Assembly (NCBI RefSeq): GCF_030063455.1
Contig: NZ_JASITB010000004.1
Coordinates: 124,001 to 188,000 of the forward strand
DNA: 64,000 bases
Origin: Cryobacterium sp. PH31-O1
Lineage (GTDB): Bacteria; Actinomycetota; Actinomycetes; Actinomycetales; Microbacteriaceae
Direction of reading: 5' to 3'
The stretch's first letter is position 1; each line of letters opens with the position of its first letter. Made by a program: the position numbers and the translations under genes. This document shows, piece after piece, positions 1 through 8,582 of this stretch. Below the pieces are notes generated by a model. The model was not told the origin of the DNA. It worked only from the letters and a program-made list of their open reading frames with translations, and ran no database searches.

Positions 1-138
1 TGCGGGTTTTCCCACCCTAGCGCCGGGCTCTGAACCCACAACGACCGCATCCCGGCGTAGGCTGAAAGTACCCCGGAGCGTACCGCAGGTGCCACGAGGG
101 TACCGTCGCTGTTCCGGTGCAAGGAGGAGTGACGCATC

Positions 139-1194
139 ATGAAGGCAGCTCGTTTTCACGGCCCGGCAGACATTCGCATCGAGGACATTCCCGAACCCCA
201 GCTTCGACCGGGAGCCGTCGCCATCGACGTGGCCTGGTGTGGCATCTGCGGAACAGATTTGCACGAATACCTCGAGGGGCCCATCTTCATTCCGGCCGAG
301 GGCCACCCGCATCCGCTTTCGCACGAGGAGGAACCGGTCACGCTCGGCCACGAATTCTCGGGCACCGTCAGCGCACTCGGCGAGGGCGTGACCGACCTCG
401 CTGTCGGCGACAACGTCGTCGTCGAACCCTATTTCGTCTGTAACGAGTGTGCGCCGTGCCTGGCCGGCAACTACCACCTCTGCACCAAGATGGGCTTCAT
501 CGGCCTGGCCGGTGGAGGCGGCGGACTCAGCGAGAAGGTCGTCGTCGACCGCCGCTGGGTGCACGCCATTGGCGACATTCCCCTCGATGAGGCCGCGCTG
601 ATTGAACCGCTCTCCGTTGCCCACCACGCCTTCGTGCGCAGTGGCGCCAAAGCGGGCGATGTGGCACTCATCGGCGGAGCCGGCCCCATCGGCCTGCTCG
701 TTGCCGCAGTGTGCAAGGCCGAGGGCCTGACCGTGATCATGTCCGAGCTCAGCGAAGCACGCAAGGCTAAGGCGCGCGACACCGGCGTTGCCGATTACGT
801 GCTCGACCCCAGCAAGGAAGACGTCGTCGCCCGGGTGCACGAGCTCACCGGCGGCAACGGCGCCGACGTGTGCTTCGAATGCACGAGCGTGAACGTTGTG
901 CTCAACCAGCTGTTCGACGCGGTGCGGCCCGCCGGCGTCATCGTCAACGTGTCGATCTGGGGCAAGCCGGCCACCATCGACATGCAGAAGCTCGTGCTCA
1001 AGGAGATCGACCTGCGCGGAACGATCGCCTACGTGCGCGATCACCCGGCCACGATCAAGCTCGTGCAGGAGGGCCGGGTCAAGCTGGCTCCGTTCATCAC
1101 GGGACGTATCGCGCTCGATGACCTGATCACCCAGGGTTTCGACACGCTGATCAACCACAACGAGACCGCGGTCAAGATCATCGTTCACCCCTAA
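139..1194 (+). CDS. Zinc-dependent 2,3-butanediol dehydrogenase-like alcohol dehydrogenase
   Basis: This is a medium-chain dehydrogenase/reductase of 351 residues, the usual family length. The N-terminal catalytic domain shows the zinc ligands Cys37 (GICGTDLH) and His71-Glu72 (GHEFSG). The structural zinc site Cx2Cx2Cx7C is complete at Cys101, 104, 107 and 115. A Rossmann NAD-binding motif (GGAGPIG) follows near residue 180. The stretch EYLEGPIFIP followed by GHPHPL is typical of (R,R)-butanediol dehydrogenases, which interconvert acetoin and 2,3-butanediol in the cytoplasm. The start is supported by an AAGGAGG ribosome site 10-12 bases upstream. The gene stands alone and is followed by the divergently unrelated MBL gene on the same strand. 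Related polyol dehydrogenases such as sorbitol or threonine dehydrogenase are the main alternative, so the substrate is less certain than the family. Confidence 0.85.
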   Translation: MKAARFHGPADIRIEDIPEPQLRPGAVAIDVAWCGICGTDLHEYLEGPIFIPAEGHPHPLSHEEEPVTLGHEFSGTVSALGEGVTDLAVGDNVVVEPYFVCNECAPCLAGNYHLCTKMGFIGLAGGGGGLSEKVVVDRRWVHAIGDIPLDEAALIEPLSVAHHAFVRSGAKAGDVALIGGAGPIGLLVAAVCKAEGLTVIMSELSEARKAKARDTGVADYVLDPSKEDVVARVHELTGGNGADVCFECTSVNVVLNQLFDAVRPAGVIVNVSIWGKPATIDMQKLVLKEIDLRGTIAYVRDHPATIKLVQEGRVKLAPFITGRIALDDLITQGFDTLINHNETAVKIIVHP

Positions 1195-1245
1195 GAAGCG
1201 CCAATCGGCGGCGCCTCCAACCGGGGGTGCCGCCGATCGCGGCGG

Positions 1246-1251
1246 TAAACT
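1246..1251 (+). promoter_or_regulatory. Candidate -10 element for a leaderless transcript (MBL gene)
   Basis: The hexamer TAAACT lies 7 bases before the ATG at 1259 and no ribosome-binding site is visible. With a normal spacing of 6-7 bases from the -10 element, transcription would begin at the ATG itself. No clear -35 element is seen. Confidence 0.45.
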
Positions 1252-1258
1252 GCCAATC

Positions 1259-2026
1259 ATGCCCGCCGACATCACGCGCACGAGTGCCCTCACCCGCAGC
1301 CTGCTCGCGCCGAACGCCGGGCCGATGACGCTCGACGGCACCAACAGCTATCTCATCGGCGCCCCCGACGCACCGGCCCTGGTCGTCGTCGACCCCGGGC
1401 CGCTGCACGAGGGCCACCTCGCCGCTCTCGCAGCGGCCGGCCGGGTCGAGCTCGTGCTGATCACCCACCGGCACGCCGACCACACGGCCGGGAGCGTGCG
1501 CTTCGCCGAGCTCACCGGCGCCCCGGTACGGGCGTTCGATGCCGAGCATTGCGTGAATGGTGACCCCCTCAACGACGGTGAGCTGCTTTCGGTCGCCGGC
1601 ACCAGCATCCGGGTGATCGCCACCCCCGGACACACCGACGACTCGGTCTGCCTGCACCTGCCGGGCGACGGCGACGCCGGATCGGTGATCACCGGCGACA
1701 CCATTCTCGGCCGCGGAACCACGATCATCGACGGCAGCCTGGCCGACTACCTCGCCTCGCTCGAGTCGTTGCGGTCGCTCGGGCCGGCCACCGTATTGCC
1801 GGCGCACGGCCCGGTTTTGCCCGACCTCGCAGCCATCTGCACCGCTTACCTCAAGCACCGCCACGAGCGCCTCGACCAGGTGCGGGCAGCGCTCGGTGAG
1901 CTCGGTTCCGCAGCGACAGTGTCGCAGGTCACCGATCTCGTCTACGCGCAAACGGATGCCGCGGTGCGGTTCGCCGCCGAAGCATCCGTTCGCGCGCAGC
2001 TCGCCTACCTGCGCACGCAAGCCTGA
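1259..2026 (+). CDS. MBL-fold metallo-hydrolase
   Basis: This is a 255-residue metallo-beta-lactamase-fold hydrolase. The metal-binding motif HRHADH is at residues 70-75, a further metal His lies in ATPGHTDDS, and the bridging Asp is in TGDTIL. The C-terminal part (HGPV, then a helical tail with a KHRHERL stretch and a winged-helix-like end) matches the LACTB2/RNase Z-like hydrolases that share the GPMTLDGTNSYL opening. Substrates in this family range from acyl-thioesters to RNA, so no substrate is assigned. There is no Shine-Dalgarno sequence, and the spacing to the TAAACT hexamer suggests a leaderless message. Confidence 0.85.
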   Translation: MPADITRTSALTRSLLAPNAGPMTLDGTNSYLIGAPDAPALVVVDPGPLHEGHLAALAAAGRVELVLITHRHADHTAGSVRFAELTGAPVRAFDAEHCVNGDPLNDGELLSVAGTSIRVIATPGHTDDSVCLHLPGDGDAGSVITGDTILGRGTTIIDGSLADYLASLESLRSLGPATVLPAHGPVLPDLAAICTAYLKHRHERLDQVRAALGELGSAATVSQVTDLVYAQTDAAVRFAAEASVRAQLAYLRTQA

Positions 2027-2072
2027 ACTGTACGCCGTGCGGTCTGGCGGTGCCGCACACCCAGGCGCAGGT

Positions 2073-2162
2073 CATAACTCCTGCAATCCGTCTCGATGGC
2101 CGTCAACTCTTCCGTCGTTACGGCGCTCTGATCGTCGGGTCTGAGAAATTGCAGGAGTTATG
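2073..2162. repeat. 15-bp perfect inverted repeat in a gene-free stretch
   Basis: The arms cataactcctgcaat (2073-2087) and attgcaggagttatg (2148-2162) are exact reverse complements separated by 60 bases. They lie in the 342-base gap between the MBL gene and the lipoprotein gene, which otherwise shows no convincing gene. The arrangement could be a small mobile or interspersed element, a pair of protein-binding sites or a cruciform. The sequence alone cannot separate these. Confidence 0.6.
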
Positions 2163-2368
2163 CGCGGAGCACGCTTACCCGGCCATCTCCCGAGACAACC
2201 GGGCCGGACTCCCTTTTGCACCCGAAACAGACCAGGCGGTATGATTTTTTGTAGCGCTGCAACTTGGCGTTCACCCCCGTTCGTCTGCGTAGTGCGCTAG
2301 CTTATGGGGAGATCGGGGGCGGCGATCGGTCAGCGGCGCAGCCCAGAAAATGCTCAAAGGGGAACTTC

Positions 2369-3325
2369 ATGCGCCATCGCTCATTACTCACTGCCGTCGC
2401 CACCGTCGCTTTTCTGTCGTTGTCGCTCGCGGGGTGCAGCGCCGAGAAGGCTGACACGAAACTCGACCCGGCTGAAAGCCCGCTAGCGAAATACATGGCA
2501 GCGACCTACCAGGACTACGACGAAGACTCGGCGATGGCGATGCAGAACGAGCAGGAAGAAATCGTGGCCACCTGCATGGCTGATGAAGGCTTTGACTACG
2601 TACCCGTCGATAACTCGCAGTACAGCGGCATGAGCGATGGTGGCGAGGAATACGGCACCGAAAAATGGGTGGCCGAGAACGGCTACGGCATGAGCCAGTC
2701 TCCCGAGCAGATCGCCGAGCAGCAGGCGCAGAGCGAAGAATTCGTCGACCCGAACCAGGATTACGTCTCGTCCCTCTCCGAGAGCGAACAAGGCGCGTAC
2801 TACGAGGTTCTCTCCGGCGTTCAGCCTACCGAGGAGGAACTCGGCGATGACGGTTCTTACGAATACAACTGGGAGACATCCGGCTGCCAGGGATTTGCCA
2901 GCCACGAGGTCAACGGGGACCAGCCGTCAGAAGATGAGCACGCGGCGCTGTACGAAGCCATGGGCGCACTGTACGAAGACGCCCAGTCGTCCCCGACCGT
3001 CGTGAAGCTCGACGCCGACTGGGCCGCCTGCATGGCTGGCGCGGGATATTCAACCTTCCTGAAAAAGGCCGACGCCCGGGAATTGATCATGAACGAGCAG
3101 AACACTCTCTACGAAAGCCAGGCGGCGACCGGCCCGAACGAGCAGAGCCTCGCTGACCTGCACGAGAAGGAACTCGCCCTGGCCATGGCTGATTTCACCT
3201 GCGCAGAAAAGGTCGACTACACCGAATCGTCGATGAAGGTGCAGTTCGAACTCGAAGAGCAGTTCATCACCGATCACAAGTCCGAGCTCGACGCGCTCAT
3301 CGCAGACTCCGAGCAAGGCAAGTAG
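2369..3325 (+). CDS. Exported lipoprotein of unknown function
   Basis: The 318-residue product begins with a lipoprotein signal peptide: positive MRHR, a hydrophobic core and the lipobox LAGC with the lipidated Cys near residue 22. The mature part is acidic, rich in Glu, Asp, Gln and Tyr, and has four further cysteines (VATCMAD, TSGCQGF, WAACMAG, DFTCAEK) that could form two disulfides. Translation most likely starts at the ATG at 2369, which follows an AAAGGGGA ribosome site. A longer frame upstream lacks one. The stop is directly followed by the GTG of the efflux adaptor gene, so the two are probably co-transcribed. The protein may be an accessory part of that export system, but I recognise no domain. 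Confidence 0.8.
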   Translation: MRHRSLLTAVATVAFLSLSLAGCSAEKADTKLDPAESPLAKYMAATYQDYDEDSAMAMQNEQEEIVATCMADEGFDYVPVDNSQYSGMSDGGEEYGTEKWVAENGYGMSQSPEQIAEQQAQSEEFVDPNQDYVSSLSESEQGAYYEVLSGVQPTEEELGDDGSYEYNWETSGCQGFASHEVNGDQPSEDEHAALYEAMGALYEDAQSSPTVVKLDADWAACMAGAGYSTFLKKADARELIMNEQNTLYESQAATGPNEQSLADLHEKELALAMADFTCAEKVDYTESSMKVQFELEEQFITDHKSELDALIADSEQGK

Positions 3326-4924
3326 GTGTCGCGCCGGTTCGGCCGACGACAGAGCGAGCCCCACACGACCGAGGCGATCGATGCCACCTCTGGCGACACC
3401 ACCGTTTCGGACAACATCGATGCCGACCCCGCCACCCCCTCGCGCAGCCAGGGCTGGCGCCGCCTGTTCGCCGGCAACCGGGTGATCTGGGTGATGGCTA
3501 CCGTGGCCATCGTCGCGCTCGTGGCCGGCCTCGGCCTCGGCCAGCTGATCGTCTCACCCGGGCAGGCGGCAGCGGATGCCGACGCTCCCGCCGCCGGTCT
3601 CATCACCGTTCCGATCGAAAACCGCACCCTGGCCAACGACGTCACCATGCGCGGCGACGCCGCCTACGCCGACTCGGTCGAGGTGTCCATCGAAACAGGC
3701 GAACTCGCCGGCGCGCCCATCGTCACCGGGCAGGTCCCAGACGTCGCCGCGATCTTCGACACGGCCTCGATCGCGCTCGAGGTCACCGGCCGCCCGGTGA
3801 TCGTGCTGCCCGGCGACCTGCCGGTCTACCGCACCCTGCGGGTCGGGGTCTCCGGCCCCGATGTGCTGCAGTTCAAGCAGAGCCTGAGCGCGGCCGGAAT
3901 CGACCCCGGCGCGCTTGACTCCGACGTATTCGACGCCCGCACAGCGAGCGCCGTCACGGCGCTCTACGCCAAGGTCGGCTACCCGGCGCCCACCGGCGGC
4001 AGCGATGTCGCCACCGCGGTGAGCAGCGCCGAAGCCGGAGTCACGAGCGCGCAGGCATCCGTCGACAGCGCCGCCGGCGCCCTCACCACCGTGCAGGGCG
4101 CCGCCTCCCACGTCGACGTGGTCGAGCAGGGCAACAACGTGCGCAGCGCCGAACGGGCGCTCGCCCTGGCCCGCACCGAAGGAACTCCCAACGAGATAGC
4201 GGATGCCGAGGACGCCGTCACCCTGGCCGTCGCGCGCCAGGCCCAGGCGTTGGCCCCGCGCGACGCGAGCGCCGAAAAGGCGGCCGTCACCGCCGCCAAA
4301 GCCGAGCTGACCCGTGCCGGGGAGACCCTGAGTGACGCCCGCGACGGCGCGCTCGCCTACCTGCCTGCCGGCGAGGTGCTCTACCTGCCCGGCCTGCCCC
4401 GCCGGGTCGACGAGATCAGCGTGAAGCGCGGATCGAGCATCTCCGGACCGGTCATGCGGGTCTCCGGAGCGACGCTCGTCATCTCCGGCTCGGCCACGGC
4501 GAGCGATGCCGCGCTGCTCGAGGTCGGCGCCCCCGCCATCCTCGCCATGCCCGACGGCGACCAGCCGGCCACGATCAGCTCGATCCTGCCCGCCGAACCG
4601 GCCAGCGGTGAACCAGCCAGCGGCCGCTTCACCGTTCTGTTCGCTCCCGACGCGCTCACCGACGAACAGATCCAGGCCGTGCAGGGCAGCAACGTGCGTG
4701 TGCGCATCCCGGTCAGCTCGACCGACGGCGAGGTGCTCGCCGTTCCGCTCGCCGCGCTCACCGCCGGGGCCGGCGGTGAATCCCGGGTCGAGTTTGATCC
4801 CGGCGAGGGTGCCGAGACCGTACTGGTCGAGGTCACCACCGGGCTCGCGGCCGAAGGCTTCGTCGAGATCACCGCGGTCGACGGCTCGCTGAGCGTCGGC
4901 GACCTCGTCGTGGTGGGCCGGTGA
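3326..4924 (+). CDS. Membrane-fusion (HlyD/MacA-like) adaptor with peptidoglycan-binding domain
   Basis: This 532-residue protein has a cytoplasmic N-terminal tail, one membrane helix near residues 48-72 (VIWVMATVAIVALVAGLGLG) and a large extracytoplasmic part. A PG_binding_1-like segment lies near residues 172-212 (LRVGVSGPDVLQFKQSL). An Ala-rich coiled coil lies around 225-335, and a beta-rich C-terminal region with barrel-sandwich character follows. This order is typical of actinobacterial periplasmic adaptor-like subunits encoded next to MacB-type ABC transporters. The GTG start follows directly on the lipoprotein stop. The ABC ATPase begins 7 bases after its end. The role is inferred to be coupling of the MacB-like permease to the cell wall during export. 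Confidence 0.82.
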   Translation: MSRRFGRRQSEPHTTEAIDATSGDTTVSDNIDADPATPSRSQGWRRLFAGNRVIWVMATVAIVALVAGLGLGQLIVSPGQAAADADAPAAGLITVPIENRTLANDVTMRGDAAYADSVEVSIETGELAGAPIVTGQVPDVAAIFDTASIALEVTGRPVIVLPGDLPVYRTLRVGVSGPDVLQFKQSLSAAGIDPGALDSDVFDARTASAVTALYAKVGYPAPTGGSDVATAVSSAEAGVTSAQASVDSAAGALTTVQGAASHVDVVEQGNNVRSAERALALARTEGTPNEIADAEDAVTLAVARQAQALAPRDASAEKAAVTAAKAELTRAGETLSDARDGALAYLPAGEVLYLPGLPRRVDEISVKRGSSISGPVMRVSGATLVISGSATASDAALLEVGAPAILAMPDGDQPATISSILPAEPASGEPASGRFTVLFAPDALTDEQIQAVQGSNVRVRIPVSSTDGEVLAVPLAALTAGAGGESRVEFDPGEGAETVLVEVTTGLAAEGFVEITAVDGSLSVGDLVVVGR

Positions 4925-4931
4925 TGGGCCG

Positions 4932-5612
4932 GTGGTGACAGCCCCGGTCGTCGAACTGGTCAACGTGACGCGGTCGTTTCCCGGCCCGCCCGAGGTACAG
5001 GCTCTCAAATCGGTGAACCTGCGGGTTGAACGCGGCGACTACCTGTCGATCGTTGGCCCGAGTGGCTCCGGAAAGTCGACGATGCTCAACCTGCTCGGCC
5101 TCCTCGACCGGCCGAGCGTCGGTGAATACCACCTCGACGGAACGTCAACGAGTCTTCTCGATGAGAAGCAGCGCGCCATCGTGCGTGGCGGCACCATCGG
5201 GTTTGTTTTTCAGTCATTTCACCTGCTACCCCACCGCAACGTGCTCGATAACGTGCTGCTCGCCACCCTGTACAGCGGTGTTCCCCGTGCCGAACGGGAG
5301 GATCGCGCCCGCGCCGCGCTTGACCGGGTAGGCCTCAACCATCGGCTCAATTTTCTGCCAGGCACCCTCTCCGGTGGAGAGCGCCAACGCGTCGCGGTCG
5401 CCCGCGCCGTCGTCGCCTCGCCCGAACTACTGCTCGCCGACGAACCCACCGGAAACCTCGACGAGACCACCGGCGGCGAGGTCATGGACCTGTTCGAAGA
5501 GCTGCACGCCGACGGCCTCACCCTCATCGTCATCACCCACGACCAGGCGGTGAGCGATCGCGCCGAACGCCGCGTGCGCATCACCGACGGCCGCCTGAGC
5601 GAACTGTCATGA
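4932..5612 (+). CDS. MacB-type ABC transporter ATP-binding protein
   Basis: The 226-residue nucleotide-binding subunit carries Walker A (GPSGSGKST), a Q-loop (FVFQSFHLLPH), the signature LSGGERQRVAVARA, Walker B (LLLADEPTGNLD) and the H-loop (VITHDQ). The TGNLD variant after Walker B is typical of the LolD/MacB/FtsE group that pairs with FtsX-fold permeases. The start could be either of two adjacent GTG codons (4932 or 4935). Its stop overlaps the permease ATG in an ATGA arrangement, which indicates translational coupling. Confidence 0.92.
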   Translation: MVTAPVVELVNVTRSFPGPPEVQALKSVNLRVERGDYLSIVGPSGSGKSTMLNLLGLLDRPSVGEYHLDGTSTSLLDEKQRAIVRGGTIGFVFQSFHLLPHRNVLDNVLLATLYSGVPRAEREDRARAALDRVGLNHRLNFLPGTLSGGERQRVAVARAVVASPELLLADEPTGNLDETTGGEVMDLFEELHADGLTLIVITHDQAVSDRAERRVRITDGRLSELS

Positions 5613-6967
5613 CATTCTTCGGCAAGCGGATGCTGCGCCGCCGTTCCCGCGCCGCCGCCGCCCCCGAGCCGGTCGCCGCTGTCTCGGGCACCGAGCCGGC
5701 GACATCCGCTGAACTGACTGCGCCCAGCATCGTTCCAGTCATTGCCCGCGCCAACCGATTCTCGGTGCAGGATCTACTCATAGAGGCAAGCTACGGCGTG
5801 GGGGCCCGCCCCAGTCGACTCGTCATGACGACCCTCGGCACCGTGCTCGGTATTGCCTCGCTCGTGGTCACGATCGGGTTCGCGCAGACCGCCGCCGGGC
5901 AGATTTCCAACCAGTTCGACGCCGTCTCGGCGACCCAGATTATGATCGAACCGGCCTCGACGCGTAATTCGAGCGGCAATGAGCAGGCTACCGGTCGGTT
6001 GCCGTGGGATTCCCCGGAGCGGGTCGATCGGCTCGCCGGGGTGAAACGCGCCGGTCTCGTGGCCGATGTCGACGTTGCCGGAGCGCTCATCACCTCTGTT
6101 CCGGTCAATGACCCCTCGGCCGCGCAGACCCTAAGCCCCGCAGTGATCGCCACCTCACCGGGTCTGCTCGCCGCCGTGCGCGGCGACGTCGTCACCGGAC
6201 GGTACTTCGACGCCGGCCATGACGAGCGCGGAGACCGGGTGGCAGTGCTCGGCGCGCGGGCCGCCGAAACGCTCGGCATCAACCGCGTCGACTCACAGCC
6301 ATCCATCTTTATCGGCGAGGTTCCCTACACGGTTATCGGTATCATCGACGGCGTCGAGCGTCGTGCCAACCTGCTCGACGCGGTCATCGTGCCGCTGAAC
6401 ACCGCGCGCACCGAATTCGCTCTGGCTGCTCCCGCCGAACTGCACGTGCAAATCAATGTCGGCGCCGGCACGCTTGTCGCCCGCCAGGCACCGATAGCCC
6501 TCGATCCAGGCGCGCCCGAGAATTTTAAGGTGCAAGCTCCCGCTGCGGCGTCGTCGCTGCAAGACAACATCCAGGCCGACATCAACATCGTTTTTCTCAC
6601 CCTCGGCATTCTCGCGCTGCTCGCCGGCGGGCTCGGCATCGCCAACGTGACGCTGCTCTCGGTGATGGAACGGGTCGGTGAGATCGGCCTGCGCCGGGCG
6701 CTCGGCGCGACCAAACGCGACATCGCTCGACAGTTCATCGTGGAGTCGGCGGTGATCGGCCTGCTCGGCGGTCTGATCGGCTCAGCTCTCGGGGTGTTCG
6801 CGGTCGTCGTCGTGTCGCTGCTGCAGGGCTGGACGCCCATTCTCGACCCCTTCGTCGCCATCGGAGCTGCCCTGCTCGGAACCGTCGTCGGTCTCGCCGC
6901 CGGTGCCTACCCCGCGGTGCGCGCCTCGAACATCGAGCCGATCACAGCGCTTCGCGGCGGCACCTAG
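5609..6967 (+). CDS. MacB/FtsX-fold ABC transporter permease
   Basis: The 452-residue protein has the MacB layout: a cytoplasmic N-terminal tail, a first membrane helix near residues 70-95, a large extracytoplasmic MacB_PCD domain (about 95-315) and three C-terminal membrane helices. The conserved FtsX segment contains GLRRALGATKRDIARQF before the last pair of helices. It overlaps the ATPase gene by 4 bases. With the adaptor and lipoprotein upstream it forms a four-gene export unit. Substrates of such systems include antimicrobial peptides and lipoproteins, but nothing here identifies one. Confidence 0.9.
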   Translation: MTFFGKRMLRRRSRAAAAPEPVAAVSGTEPATSAELTAPSIVPVIARANRFSVQDLLIEASYGVGARPSRLVMTTLGTVLGIASLVVTIGFAQTAAGQISNQFDAVSATQIMIEPASTRNSSGNEQATGRLPWDSPERVDRLAGVKRAGLVADVDVAGALITSVPVNDPSAAQTLSPAVIATSPGLLAAVRGDVVTGRYFDAGHDERGDRVAVLGARAAETLGINRVDSQPSIFIGEVPYTVIGIIDGVERRANLLDAVIVPLNTARTEFALAAPAELHVQINVGAGTLVARQAPIALDPGAPENFKVQAPAAASSLQDNIQADINIVFLTLGILALLAGGLGIANVTLLSVMERVGEIGLRRALGATKRDIARQFIVESAVIGLLGGLIGSALGVFAVVVVSLLQGWTPILDPFVAIGAALLGTVVGLAAGAYPAVRASNIEPITALRGGT

Positions 6968-7001
6968 CCAGCCCGGCGCGACCCAGGCTGGCCAGCCACC
7001 A

Positions 7002-8570
7002 TCAGCGTGCGGCTCGGGCTGCCTGCACCAGCAGGGCGCACCGCTCGCCGATCATCATGGTCGTGATGTTGGGGTTCACGGTCACCAGCTCGGGCATCAC
7101 GGAAGCGTCGGCAACGCGCAGTCCGGTGACCCCCTTGACGCGAAGCTCGGGGTCAAGCGGCGAGCCGATGTCGTCCACGGCGCCCATCCGCACGGTACCG
7201 GCCGGGTGATACACCGTGTTGTGCGTCTTCTGAATGTACGCGGTGATCTCGGCATCCGTTTGTACGGCCGTGCCCGGGTACAGCTCCTCGCCCGCCCAGG
7301 CGGCCATGGCCGGCTGGGCCACAATTTCGCGGGCCTTGCGAATACCGGCGATCATCACCCGCATGTCGTGCGGGTCAGTGAAATAACGCGGGTCGACGAG
7401 CGGCTTATCGCGATAGTCGCGGCTGCGCAGCTTCACGGTTCCGCGCGAGCGCGCGTGGGTCACGTTCGGCGTGAGGCAGAAGCCGTTCTCCGTGGTCGGA
7501 TACCCCTGGCGGGCCGTGTGCATGTCAAAGGGCACCGAACCGTAGTGAAACATCAGGTCGGGGCGGTCGAGGCCCTCTTCGGTGGTGGTGAAAATGCCGA
7601 GCTCCCACCACTGGGTCGACTCGGTCGGCATCGGCTGCTTGGCCTCCCACTGAATCACACCTTCGGGGTGGTCTTGAAAGTTCTCGCCCACTCCGGGCGA
7701 ATCGGCGAGCACCGCAATGCCGTGCTCCTGCAATTGCGCGGCGGGGCCGACCCCGGAGAGCATGAGCAGCTTCGGAGAATCAATAGCGCCGGCCGAGAGA
7801 ATCACTTCACCTGTCGCGGTGAGAGCCCGCGTGCGGCCGACCGCATCGACAACGAGCACGCCCGTGCACCGCTTGGCAGCGTCGAAGGTAAGTTGCCGCG
7901 CGCGCAGGTCCGTCAGCAGGGTAAAGTTTTTCCGCTCCAAAATGGGGTGGATGTACGACACCGAAGAGGATGCCCGGGTACCATCAGCCTGCCGGTTGAT
8001 CTGGAAGAAGTTCGCGCCGTTGACCACCGTCCCGCCGGAGTTGAACGTGACCCGCGGAATGCCGGTCTGCTCACAAGCATCCAGCAGGGCGACGCCGCTG
8101 GGATCGTTCGGCGGCACGTCCATGAGGTGCACCGGTCCGTCGTGCCCGTGGTGGGGCGCCGGGTCGGAATTGCTCTCAAGCTTCTGAAACAGCGGAAAGG
8201 TATTGGCGGATTCCCAGCCGGTGGCGCCGTGCTTTTCGGCCCAGTCGTCGAGGTCTTCGGCCGGGGCCCAGAACGCGATGCAGGAGTTGTGGCTGGAGCA
8301 TCCGCCCATCACCTTGGCTCGGGCATGGCGCATGAACGAGTTGCCGTTCTCCTGCGGTTCGATCGGGTAGTCCCAGTCATAACCGGACTCGAGCAGTTCC
8401 ATCCAACGGTCGAGCTGCAAAATAGCGTCAATGCCGCGGTCGTCGGGGCCGGCCTCCACGAGTGCTACCTGCACGGCAGGGTCCTCGCTGAGGCGGGCGG
8501 CGACGGCGGCACCGGCCGAGCCGCCGCCGATCACGATGTAGTCAAAGTCAGTCTTGGTTAGTTCAGTCAT
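7002..8570 (-). CDS. betA: GMC-family choline dehydrogenase (BetA-like)
   Basis: This is a 522-residue FAD-dependent glucose-methanol-choline oxidoreductase. The N-terminal dinucleotide-binding motif is GGGSAGAAVAARLSED with the downstream Glu of VEAGPDD. The GMC signatures GGCSSHN and SAGAIDSPKLLM are present. The C-terminal active-site region runs HPAGTVRMG to VTVNPNITTMMIGE, with the His and Asn expected for the catalytic pair. It is the third gene of a betT-betB-betA operon, so choline oxidation to betaine aldehyde is the most likely reaction. Taken alone, the sequence would only support a GMC alcohol oxidase or dehydrogenase. It starts 12 bases after the betB stop. Confidence 0.85.
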   Translation of the reverse strand: MTELTKTDFDYIVIGGGSAGAAVAARLSEDPAVQVALVEAGPDDRGIDAILQLDRWMELLESGYDWDYPIEPQENGNSFMRHARAKVMGGCSSHNSCIAFWAPAEDLDDWAEKHGATGWESANTFPLFQKLESNSDPAPHHGHDGPVHLMDVPPNDPSGVALLDACEQTGIPRVTFNSGGTVVNGANFFQINRQADGTRASSSVSYIHPILERKNFTLLTDLRARQLTFDAAKRCTGVLVVDAVGRTRALTATGEVILSAGAIDSPKLLMLSGVGPAAQLQEHGIAVLADSPGVGENFQDHPEGVIQWEAKQPMPTESTQWWELGIFTTTEEGLDRPDLMFHYGSVPFDMHTARQGYPTTENGFCLTPNVTHARSRGTVKLRSRDYRDKPLVDPRYFTDPHDMRVMIAGIRKAREIVAQPAMAAWAGEELYPGTAVQTDAEITAYIQKTHNTVYHPAGTVRMGAVDDIGSPLDPELRVKGVTGLRVADASVMPELVTVNPNITTMMIGERCALLVQAARAAR

Positions 8571-8582
8571 CTGGGTCGCTCT

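Noticed and set aside
1..138. Possible end of a gene at the left edge.
   Set aside because: No frame with coding bias reaches the edge. The stretch probably holds the dehydrogenase promoter only.
3554..5008. A long open frame antisense to the efflux adaptor.
   Set aside because: Low-complexity Gly/Asp/Arg composition and no start signal. It is explained by codon bias on the opposite strand.
6903..8561. A 552-codon open frame antisense to betA.
   Set aside because: It is Arg/His/Gly-rich with no motif, and it mirrors the third-position GC bias of betA. It is a shadow frame.
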